Source: Enterococcus pallens ATCC BAA-351
GTDB taxonomy: Bacteria > Bacillota > Bacilli > Lactobacillales > Enterococcaceae
Length of the DNA: 64,000 nucleotides
Direction of reading: 5' to 3'
Assembly (NCBI RefSeq): GCF_000407485.1
Contig: NZ_ASWD01000002.1
Span: 682,001-746,000, forward strand
In this document: piece after piece, positions 16,169 to 24,268 of the stretch
Position numbering within the stretch: position 1 is the stretch's first letter
Layout: each line of letters begins with the position of its first letter
Notes under the pieces: generated by a model
What the model was told of the DNA's origin: nothing
Database searches by the model: none
The model's input: only the letters and a program-made list of their open reading frames with translations
Translations under genes and position numbers: made by a program

Positions 16169-17107
16169 ATGACTGCATTAAAAAAAGCAATGATTTTTTC
16201 TATTGGTTTGTTGTTACCACTGACTTTTCTAGGATTTGCAAAGCAAGATGATCATTCTAATGCAAGTGCAAAAGACACGATGCCCCCTAAAATCGAGCAT
16301 ATCGCAGACTGCACGTTGACATTAAGCGAAGCAAAAAATTTTGATCCAATGGAAAATGTACAATCTTTTGATAACGTAGATGGAAATCTAACAGAAAAAA
16401 TAAAGCTAAACAGTGACTTAAAGAAGGACACGGTTGGAAAATATGAATTGATTTACTCTGTAGCAGACAGCAGCAGCAATAAAACTTCTAAAAAACGAAC
16501 AGTCACAATTGTTCCAGACAAAGAAGACCCTTCAACTGTTGAGCCTGCTGTTTCTGATCAACCAAAATCCGTCGAAGCAGATACTCCAGTTGCTGAAAAT
16601 AATCCCGATGTTCCTGAAGCTGTAGAACCAGTTGCGGATAATACTCTTACAGAAAATCAACCTGCATTGGTCGAAGAGAATACAGCACCCGTTCCTGAAG
16701 CTGAATCAGTCATGACCCAACAAAATTCTACTATCAGCTTTTTAGGTAGTACCATTCCCTTCATCAATTGTAATGGCGCTAGTCAAGCTCCTAGCAGCGG
16801 TGCCGGTACATGGACAGGGACAGGAATGGTCAATGATGGCGCACCTACCCATTTCATTGGGCATAATCCTGGTGACTTTGCACCAGTAATGAACATCACA
16901 GTTGGCACACCAATTACCGTAGTTGATGGGCAAGGTAACACTCGAACCTACACAGTTTATGAAGTACTTGATGTCTATGATGATGGAATTAATGTCCATG
17001 ACCCAAACGACGATATTTGGGCTAGAGTAATTGATGCCGGGGGAGAACGCATCTCACTTCAAACCTGCATCACTGATTCAGTGAATCGAATCGTTTTAGC
17101 AAGCTAA
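16169..17107 (+). CDS. Secreted protein: Ig-like domain plus sortase-like C-terminal domain
   Basis: A 312-residue exported protein. Residues 1-24 are a signal peptide without a lipobox. Residues about 38-115 look like a DUF5011/HYR Ig-like domain (FDNVDGNLTEKI, GKYELIYSVADSSSNKT). Residues 118-185 are a Pro/Glu/Val-rich spacer. The C-terminal 125 residues have the order of a sortase core: His232 in FIGHNPGDFAPV, ISLQTC with Cys300, and Arg307 in NRIVLA. There is no membrane anchor, unlike housekeeping sortases. A second cysteine, Cys201, could instead pair with Cys300 as a disulfide; two-cysteine secreted antimicrobial proteins of the streptococcin A-M57/enterococcin type are an alternative I could not test. 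The start at 16169 has GGGAG nine bases upstream. Confidence 0.65.
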   Translation: MTALKKAMIFSIGLLLPLTFLGFAKQDDHSNASAKDTMPPKIEHIADCTLTLSEAKNFDPMENVQSFDNVDGNLTEKIKLNSDLKKDTVGKYELIYSVADSSSNKTSKKRTVTIVPDKEDPSTVEPAVSDQPKSVEADTPVAENNPDVPEAVEPVADNTLTENQPALVEENTAPVPEAESVMTQQNSTISFLGSTIPFINCNGASQAPSSGAGTWTGTGMVNDGAPTHFIGHNPGDFAPVMNITVGTPITVVDGQGNTRTYTVYEVLDVYDDGINVHDPNDDIWARVIDAGGERISLQTCITDSVNRIVLAS

Positions 17108-17158
17108 AAATAATTCTACAGATCAATAAAATGAACCCTGTAAATATGATTCCATAAT

Positions 17159-17201
17159 ATTTGGTGTTATTACTTAAATGAGTAGGAACACCAAATTTTT
17201 T
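17159..17201 (+). terminator. Terminator of the sortase-like gene
   Basis: Ten-base perfect stem ATTTGGTGTT ... AACACCAAAT with an 18-base loop and six T residues after it, 50 bases past the stop codon. Confidence 0.85.
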
Positions 17202-17231
17202 ATGACAAAAGGCATTTGCTTCCTCTATAAT
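17202..17231 (+). promoter_or_regulatory. Promoter of a possible tiny gene
   Basis: Hexamers ATGACA (17202-17207) and TATAAT (17226-17231) with an 18-base spacer: five of six and six of six matches to the vegetative consensus. GGCATTTG in the spacer (17211-17218) is repeated inverted as CAAATGCC at 17264-17271, over the start codon of the small reading frame. Confidence 0.6.
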
Positions 17232-17266
17232 TAAGTCGCTGAACAAAATATAGAAGGAAAAACCAA

Positions 17267-17368
17267 ATGCCTACGACTAAGAGCAATAGAAAGAAAGACG
17301 AACAGACAAGTGAATTCGTAAGAAAGTTGCTAAATATAAAGGATCAAACCTCTACCTCTGCAATCTGA
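17267..17368 (+). CDS. Possible 33-residue peptide
   Basis: A short reading frame begins MPTTKSNRKKDEQTSEF and is lysine/charge-rich with no hydrophobic segment. It has AAGGA eight bases before the ATG, a near-consensus promoter 36 bases upstream, and a rho-independent terminator immediately after the stop. That complete transcription unit is the support; the peptide itself matches nothing I recognise, and the transcript could instead be a small RNA or the remnant of a longer gene. Confidence 0.35.
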   Translation: MPTTKSNRKKDEQTSEFVRKLLNIKDQTSTSAI

Positions 17369-17396
17369 GAGAACATCGAAATGTTCTCCATTTTTT
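17369..17396 (+). terminator. Terminator of the tiny gene
   Basis: Eight-base perfect stem GAGAACAT ... ATGTTCTC with loop CGAA and a run of six T two bases later; begins one base after the stop codon. Confidence 0.85.
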
Positions 17397-17451
17397 AACT
17401 TAATTTAAAAACAATATCATTTAACAAATACCCTTTTTTAGTGGTCAACTA

Positions 17452-17517
17452 AAAAATAGGCAGGACCAAATAGGTAGAAAAGAACATAGTCTTCTCTACT
17501 TATTTGGTCTTGTCTGC
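17452..17517 (-). terminator. Long-stem terminator of the beta-glucoside operon
   Basis: Imperfect inverted repeat of about 25 paired bases (17460-17517; arms contain GACCAAATAGGTAGAAAAG and CTTCTCTACTTATTTGGTC) followed on the reverse strand by TATTTTTT. It lies about 95 bases beyond the PTS gene. The stem is longer than usual for a terminator. Confidence 0.65.
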
Positions 17518-17610
17518 ATTACCAGTGACATACCTGTTGATTTGAACTTACATCAATAAAAAGAAAACGTTATCAATATTTCTAGTTATAAGCCCTCTTC
17601 CAAACTGTCT

Positions 17611-19440
17611 TTACAAACTAAACAAATAACTATTTTTTTCAACTTTGTTAGATATTTTCCCAATATTTTTTTTGTCAAGCTCTCGATTCAAAAAAATTAT
17701 TGGAACGACTGTATCATACTCTTTCCCAATATTTTCTAAATCAAAGCTTAATAATTCTTGTCCAATACTTATTTTATCTCCTGTTTTAACAAGAGGTGTA
17801 AAATGTTTACCATCTAGTTCCACCGTATCAATTCCCACATGAATCAACAATTCGATTCCCTCATCAGAAGTTAAACCAATTGCGTGATTTGTTGGAAAAA
17901 CCGTAGTAACGACACCACTAAATGGTGCAACTACTATTCCATCTGTTGGTTTAATCGCAAAACCTGATCCCATTGTTCCAGTTGAAAAGGCTTGATCATT
18001 TACTTTAGATAGTTCCACTATTTCACCTGATAGAGGAGAGTTGAACAAGCCTACACTATCATCACTAGTTTGCGAAATTTCAACATCAATTTCTTTTTTC
18101 GGTGTTTTCACAATTAAGAAGGTAATCACAAAACCTGCTACCGTACTAATTAAAAAAGCACTTAAAACAACGGGTACATTAACTTGTAAATAGATTGGTA
18201 AACTAACAATACTTGATGAAGCAAACGCTGGCAATTCAATTCCCATAAAAGAAATATAAGCTCCACCAATCGCTCCACCTAAACAAGCAGAAAATAAAGC
18301 CCGTTTATTATGAATTAGCACCGTATATAAAGCTGGCTCAGTAATTCCAAGAACTGCTGAAATACTGGCTGAAGTGGCTACTGCTTTTTCTGTTTTATTT
18401 CTTGTTTTAAAAATCATCGCTGCCGTTGCTCCAAACTGAGCCATTGTAGACATCATCATTGTTGGCAATAAAAAGTCACTTCCACGATCCGATAGATTCT
18501 GGAAAATCACAGGTGTAAAAGCTTGATGCATACCTGTAATAACTAGTAGTGGTCTTAAAAATGATAAAATGAAACCAGCAATTAATTTGTTAAATGAAAA
18601 TAATGAACCAACGAAGGTTGAAATAGCTACTCCAACATAATTTCCTAAAGGTCCTAAAATAATAAACATTAATGGGATCATGATTAACAGTACAATAGTT
18701 GGTGTGAAAATAACTTTTAAAGCATTTGGCATATGTTTATCTACAAACTTATAAACATAACTTAAAATCCAGACTGATAAAATAATTGGAATAACTGAGT
18801 TCGCGTAATTAATAATTGGAATTGGTAAACCAAAGAATGATAGTTTGCTTACTTCGCCACCAATTACAAAAGCAGTGAAAGTTGGGTGAATTAAAGCAGC
18901 CCCTAAAACAATCGCTATTGTTCTATTTGTATTAAATACCTTAGCAGCGGAGGATGCTAATAAAATTGGTAAAAAGTAAAAAGAAACATCCGCAATCATA
19001 TTAAATAGAACAAAAACATCACTTTCAACTGGTACTAAATTAAAAGCTTTAACTAACGCTAAGATAGCTTTAAGCATTCCCGCACTAGCAATCGCTGGAA
19101 TAACTGGTACAAATACACTAGATAAAATATTCAAGAAGTTTGAAAGAATTCCCTTCTTCTCTTCTGATTCATTTTGATTTGCATTTTCAGAATTAAAATT
19201 CCCTAGTAAATTAATTTCACTATAAACCTGTGCAACTTGTGGACCGATAACAATTTGCAACTGATTATTTTTAAATTGAACTTTTAAAACTTCATCAACT
19301 TTTTCTAATTCATCAACTTTGACAAGATTATTATCTTTTAGATTAACTCTTAGGCGAGTCATACAATGCATCATGCTTACAACATTAGATTTACCACCAA
19401 TAAGCTCTAAGATCTTTTTAGCTTGATTTTTCTTATCCAT
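17611..19440 (-). CDS. Beta-glucoside PTS transporter, fused IIB-IIC-IIA
   Basis: A 609-residue sugar permease of the BglP/glucose-sucrose family. The N-terminal IIB domain has the phosphocysteine Cys26 in MHCMTRLR, the middle (about 105-440) is a ten-helix IIC channel, and the C-terminal IIA domain has the phosphohistidine near 534 in [11 protein letters not shown]. It imports a beta-glucoside and phosphorylates it. The gene follows the 6-phospho-beta-glucosidase gene by 27 bases with GGGGAG before its ATG, so import and hydrolysis are co-expressed. The gene and its neighbours are visibly more AT-rich than the housekeeping genes to the right. Confidence 0.92.
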   Translation of the reverse strand: MDKKNQAKKILELIGGKSNVVSMMHCMTRLRVNLKDNNLVKVDELEKVDEVLKVQFKNNQLQIVIGPQVAQVYSEINLLGNFNSENANQNESEEKKGILSNFLNILSSVFVPVIPAIASAGMLKAILALVKAFNLVPVESDVFVLFNMIADVSFYFLPILLASSAAKVFNTNRTIAIVLGAALIHPTFTAFVIGGEVSKLSFFGLPIPIINYANSVIPIILSVWILSYVYKFVDKHMPNALKVIFTPTIVLLIMIPLMFIILGPLGNYVGVAISTFVGSLFSFNKLIAGFILSFLRPLLVITGMHQAFTPVIFQNLSDRGSDFLLPTMMMSTMAQFGATAAMIFKTRNKTEKAVATSASISAVLGITEPALYTVLIHNKRALFSACLGGAIGGAYISFMGIELPAFASSSIVSLPIYLQVNVPVVLSAFLISTVAGFVITFLIVKTPKKEIDVEISQTSDDSVGLFNSPLSGEIVELSKVNDQAFSTGTMGSGFAIKPTDGIVVAPFSGVVTTVFPTNHAIGLTSDEGIELLIHVGIDTVELDGKHFTPLVKTGDKISIGQELLSFDLENIGKEYDTVVPIIFLNRELDKKNIGKISNKVEKNSYLFSL

Positions 19441-19467
19441 TTTTTTCTCCCCATGTCATCCTTAAAA

Positions 19468-20946
<1,479 letters not shown>

Positions 20947-20964
20947 TTATAAGTTGATAGTAGC

Positions 20965-20993
20965 AAAAAAAACGCTTTAGAAAGCGTTTTTTT
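20965..20993. terminator. Symmetric hairpin between the RpiR gene and the GH1 gene
   Basis: Eight A, then CGCTTT-AG-AAAGCG, then seven T: a terminator readable on both strands. On the reverse strand it should stop most transcripts from the regulator gene before the GH1 gene. The core also resembles a cre site with two mismatches (20978-20992), so it may double as a CcpA target at the GH1-PTS promoter. Confidence 0.7.
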
Positions 20994-21017
20994 CACGTTA
21001 TGATTCTCTGTTTCATA

Positions 21018-21800
21018 TTATGAAACACTTTCGTCATCAAACTTTCTTTTATAATTTAGGTAAAGTAAATCTGAATAAACATTCAACAACATCCATGATG
21101 AATAATCTGTTTCTTGACCCAATACAATAGTTTGATTAACATACGAATAGTCTTTTGTCTCATCAATAGTAATAAAGTAAATAGTCGGCTTTTTTAAACG
21201 TTGCATAGTAATTGGATTTGGTTCTACTCTTTCAAAAAACTTACCGCCAGCTGAAAAAACAATGACTAAAGCATCATCTTCCAACGTTTCAATCAGTTCT
21301 TTCTGTTCAACAAAATCATGACTGGTCCGGACAACTTTTCCTAATTTAGTTAAGTTATCCTGTAAAGAAACTGCAGCAAATCCAGAAGAAACTTGTCCCA
21401 TTAAAAAAATATTGTCATGACTTTTAATCAACTCAACCAAATGCTCGATTTCTCCTAAATCTAAATTATCACTTAAATAATCGACTTGATTTTTTACCTT
21501 ACTAAAGTAATTGTTAAATAAATCGTCACTTTCAATAGCGTTTAAATAAAAATAATCATTTTTAGAAACTCGGTAAGTTGCTAAAGCTAGCTGAAAATCA
21601 AAATAATCCTCATAACCAAGCCGTTTAGAATAACGACTAATAGATGCTTTGGATACATTACAAGCGTTCGCCATATCTGACATAGATATTTTCTTTTGAT
21701 ACTTGATGTTTTCAAGTATGTATTTAGTAATAACAAAATTCACAGAGTCTGCTGGTTCACGATTCAGAATGGATAATAATTGGATTCTTATATTACTCAT
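21018..21800 (-). CDS. RpiR/MurR-family regulator with SIS domain
   Basis: A 260-residue regulator. It has an N-terminal helix-turn-helix (MSDMANACNVSKASISRYSKR, about 40-60) and a C-terminal sugar isomerase (SIS) domain (FLMGQVSSGFAAVSLQDNL, IVFSAGGKFF) that binds a phosphosugar. It probably responds to a phosphorylated beta-glucoside and controls the two genes downstream. The best ribosome site, AGGAGG, lies about 28 bases before the ATG at 21800; the in-frame CTG at 21824 is four bases from it, so the true start may be a rare upstream codon. Confidence 0.88.
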   Translation of the reverse strand: MSNIRIQLLSILNREPADSVNFVITKYILENIKYQKKISMSDMANACNVSKASISRYSKRLGYEDYFDFQLALATYRVSKNDYFYLNAIESDDLFNNYFSKVKNQVDYLSDNLDLGEIEHLVELIKSHDNIFLMGQVSSGFAAVSLQDNLTKLGKVVRTSHDFVEQKELIETLEDDALVIVFSAGGKFFERVEPNPITMQRLKKPTIYFITIDETKDYSYVNQTIVLGQETDYSSWMLLNVYSDLLYLNYKRKFDDESVS

Positions 21801-22034
21801 ATAATTTCTAGCCCAATAATCCAGGCTACCTCCTTTTAAATTATTTCTTAATATATTATATATAGTTCATCACAATGTTTTTATAAGCATCTATTTAATA
21901 TATTGTACACAACGCTATTATTATATTACGTAAATGGATTACCAATTTATTTTTAATAATCAAAACAACCTATCTTTCATTGATGTTTACTTATAATTTG
22001 AATCATTCTTATCTCTCACAAATATCCCACTAAT

Positions 22035-22054
22035 CGCATCACTTATGATATGGA
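22035..22054. other. SCC-type attachment-site-like sequence at the rlmH 3' end
   Basis: On the reverse strand the last codons of rlmH and the following bases read CATATCATAAGTGATGCG. This closely resembles the attB used by staphylococcal SCC elements at the same place in rlmH. The match is expected because it is coding sequence for the conserved C-terminus YHK. No recombinase gene and no second copy of the site were found in the window. Confidence 0.4.
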
Positions 22055-22518
22055 GCATTCGTATTTATCCTAAACGATCGATAAATTTGCTCCACCAAAA
22101 TCAACCGCATCAGCTGATGAGGATAGGTCATCTTCCCAAAGGATATTTGAGCATTGCTGCGCTTCATGACTTCTGGACTTAGACCTAATGATCCACCGAT
22201 AACAAAGACGAATTGACTGTTGCCAGAAACCTGCAGGCGGTCCAGCTGGGCAGCGAATTCTTCGCTGGTGGGATTTTTGCCTTCGATAGCTAGGGCATAG
22301 ACGTATTCGCCTTCTTTGATCTTGGCTAGAATGCGTTCGCCTTCTTTTTGTTTGACCTGCTCCATCTCGGCTTCGCTTAGTTTTTCGGGGGCTTTTTCAT
22401 CTGGAACCTCTAGAATAGTTATTTTTGCGTATTTTGACAGGCGTTTGGTGTATTCGGCAATTCCTTGAATTAAATATTTTTCTTTCAGCTTTCCCACAGT
22501 TATGATTTTGATATTCAT
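22039..22518 (-). CDS. rlmH: 23S rRNA (pseudouridine1915-N3)-methyltransferase RlmH
   Basis: A 159-residue SPOUT methyltransferase, full length for the family. It shows [15 protein letters not shown] (the SAM-binding trefoil loop) and the conserved C-terminal tail [20 protein letters not shown] ending NAPYHK. It methylates the pseudouridine at 1915 in helix 69 of 23S rRNA. The gene is single and faces away from htrA; the DnaA-box cluster lies between the two. Confidence 0.97.
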   Translation of the reverse strand: MNIKIITVGKLKEKYLIQGIAEYTKRLSKYAKITILEVPDEKAPEKLSEAEMEQVKQKEGERILAKIKEGEYVYALAIEGKNPTSEEFAAQLDRLQVSGNSQFVFVIGGSLGLSPEVMKRSNAQISFGKMTYPHQLMRLILVEQIYRSFRINTNAPYHK

Positions 22519-22530
22519 TTTGTTTTCCTC

Positions 22531-22726
22531 TTTTCCACTTTTTTATCCACACTAATCACAGGTTTATCCACAAAAACATGGGGTAAAAAGCCTGTTTTGA
22601 TACGAATTTTGCTTACAAACATATGTTTTCCCCAGAGTTACCCCCATTATCCACAAAACTGTGGATAACTATATTCCTCTTTTAAACAGAGTTTTCCCTG
22701 ACTTTTCCACGAGGAATGTGGAAAAG
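22531..22726. other. DnaA-box cluster between rlmH and htrA
   Basis: Four exact TTATCCACA boxes: 22543-22551, 22564-22572 and 22647-22655 forward, and 22660-22668 reverse. The last two form a perfect head-to-head palindrome with a four-base spacer. A fifth variant, TTTTCCACA, is at 22717-22725 reverse and pairs with CTTTTCCAC at 22702-22710 in a second dyad; TTTTCCACT at 22531 is one mismatch away. This is the known DnaA recognition sequence. No dnaA or dnaN gene is in the window. In streptococci rlmH and htrA lie next to oriC, so this may be origin-related or a DnaA-titrating cluster. Confidence 0.65.
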
Positions 22727-22865
22727 TAGTCTAATTTTTTTCATGTTATAAAAAATAATTACCCAACTTCTTCATAAAAAAGTCAAAACAGCATAGTAGA
22801 CTAATCTTAGTTAAAAATACTATACTTAATATAACGTATATTCAAGTAAAGGTGGAGGAATAATA

Positions 22866-24185
22866 ATGATGGATAAAAATGATATGACCCCTACTCCAAA
22901 AAATTCAAACGGCTTCTTTAAGCGGTTTGGGATTGGCCTATTAGGCGGTTTGGTTGGGGCAGGTTTAATATTTGGTATTTATTATGCTGCAACTAGTGCT
23001 GGCTCTAGCGACAATGCCAGCGGGTCACCAAGTGCTGGCAGTACTCAAGTCAGCAATATGAAGGTTGACGCAAATTCTGATATTACTGAGGCAGTTGAAA
23101 AGGTGCAAGGTGCAGTAGTATCTGTAGTTAACCTGCAAAGACAACAACAGCAGCAAAATGGCTTAGGCGGCTGGTCAGATATTTTTGGCGGCGGAAATAA
23201 TGGAAATAGCGGTGAAGAGTCTCAGGATAGCCAAAATGAAAGTGATGACAACCTGGTAGAGGCTTCTGAAGGTTCTGGTGTCATTTATAAACGTGAAGGC
23301 AATACAGCTTATGTCGTAACTAACAATCACGTAGTGGAAGGACAAAATGGGCTGGAAGTTTTGCTAAAAGATGGCTCTAAAGTAAAAGCTGAGCTAATCG
23401 GAACGGATACTTACACTGACTTGGCTGTTTTGAAAATCGAATCAGACAAGGTTGCAGATATTACACCAGCTACCTTTGGTGATTCTGACAGCTTGAAGGC
23501 GGGTGAACCAGCAATTGCTTTAGGTTCTCCACTAGGTTCTCAATATGCCAACTCAGTAACTGCTGGTATTATTTCTTCATTAGGGCGGCAAGTAGTCAGC
23601 CAAACAAGTGAAGGCCAATCGGTGAATATCAATGCCATCCAAACAGATGCTGCGATTAACCCTGGTAACTCTGGTGGTCCGTTAGTAAACATTGCCGGAC
23701 AAGTAATCGGTATTAACTCTAGTAAAATTGTTCAAACTGAATCTAACGTAAGTGTTGAAGGAATTGGTTTTGCCATTCCAAGTAATGATGTAGTCAATGT
23801 CATCAATCAACTGGAAACGGATGGAAAAGTAACTCGTCCTGCTCTAGGAATTACCATGCACAATCTTTCTGATTTAACGAGTCAACAACAGGAACAAATC
23901 GTTAAAGTACCTAGCTCGGTAACCCAAGGTGTGGTTATTGCCTCTGTTCAAGGAGCAACTCCAGCTGAAAAAGCTGGCTTGAAGCAATATGATGTAATTA
24001 CTAAAATTGATGGCGAGAATGTTTCCACTGGAGTTGAACTGCAATCCGCTTTATACAAACATAAAGTTGGGGACACCGTTGAAATTACCTACTACCGTGA
24101 AGACAAAGAGCATACAGCCAAGGTTGAATTGTCATTAGATTCTAGTGCATTGCAAAAGCAATCAAACAACCAACAAGGTGAATAG
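22866..24185 (+). CDS. htrA: Serine protease HtrA (DegP-like), membrane anchored
   Basis: A 439-residue surface quality-control protease. A short cytoplasmic N-terminus precedes a signal anchor (about 21-45), then a Gln/Gly/Asn-rich linker, a trypsin-like domain with His155 (TNNHVV), Asp185 (YTDLAVLK) and Ser269 (NPGNSGGP), and one PDZ domain (about 325-425, PAEKAGLKQYDVI). It degrades misfolded exported proteins. The start is the first of two ATGs, seven bases after GGAGG. It is monocistronic with a terminator downstream. A TATACT -10 lies at about 22819-22824. Confidence 0.96.
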   Translation: MMDKNDMTPTPKNSNGFFKRFGIGLLGGLVGAGLIFGIYYAATSAGSSDNASGSPSAGSTQVSNMKVDANSDITEAVEKVQGAVVSVVNLQRQQQQQNGLGGWSDIFGGGNNGNSGEESQDSQNESDDNLVEASEGSGVIYKREGNTAYVVTNNHVVEGQNGLEVLLKDGSKVKAELIGTDTYTDLAVLKIESDKVADITPATFGDSDSLKAGEPAIALGSPLGSQYANSVTAGIISSLGRQVVSQTSEGQSVNINAIQTDAAINPGNSGGPLVNIAGQVIGINSSKIVQTESNVSVEGIGFAIPSNDVVNVINQLETDGKVTRPALGITMHNLSDLTSQQQEQIVKVPSSVTQGVVIASVQGATPAEKAGLKQYDVITKIDGENVSTGVELQSALYKHKVGDTVEITYYREDKEHTAKVELSLDSSALQKQSNNQQGE

Positions 24186-24190
24186 CTAAA

Positions 24191-24215
24191 AGGGCGGTCG
24201 CGAGATCGTCCTTTT
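24191..24215 (+). terminator. Terminator of htrA
   Basis: GC-rich hairpin AGGGCGGTC-GCGA-GATCGTCCT with wobble pairs, followed by TTTTTCTT, right after the htrA stop. Confidence 0.8.
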
Positions 24216-24223
24216 TCTTGCGC

Positions 24224-24268
24224 AAAAAAAGCAGAGAAATCCCCAATTACTTGGTGGATTTCTCTGCT
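24224..24268 (-). terminator. Terminator of the YfhO-family gene
   Basis: Thirteen-base stem AGCAGAGAAATCC ... GGATTTCTCTGCT overlapping the gene end, followed on the reverse strand by seven T. Confidence 0.85.

Noticed and set aside
17561-17575. cre-like sequence with one mismatch, downstream of the beta-glucoside PTS gene
   Set aside because: It is beyond the 3' end of the operon, not at a promoter, so a regulatory role is unlikely.
22035-22054. Active SCC-type integration at rlmH
   Set aside because: The att-like sequence is expected from the conserved C-terminus; no ccr recombinase and no second copy of the site occur in the window.
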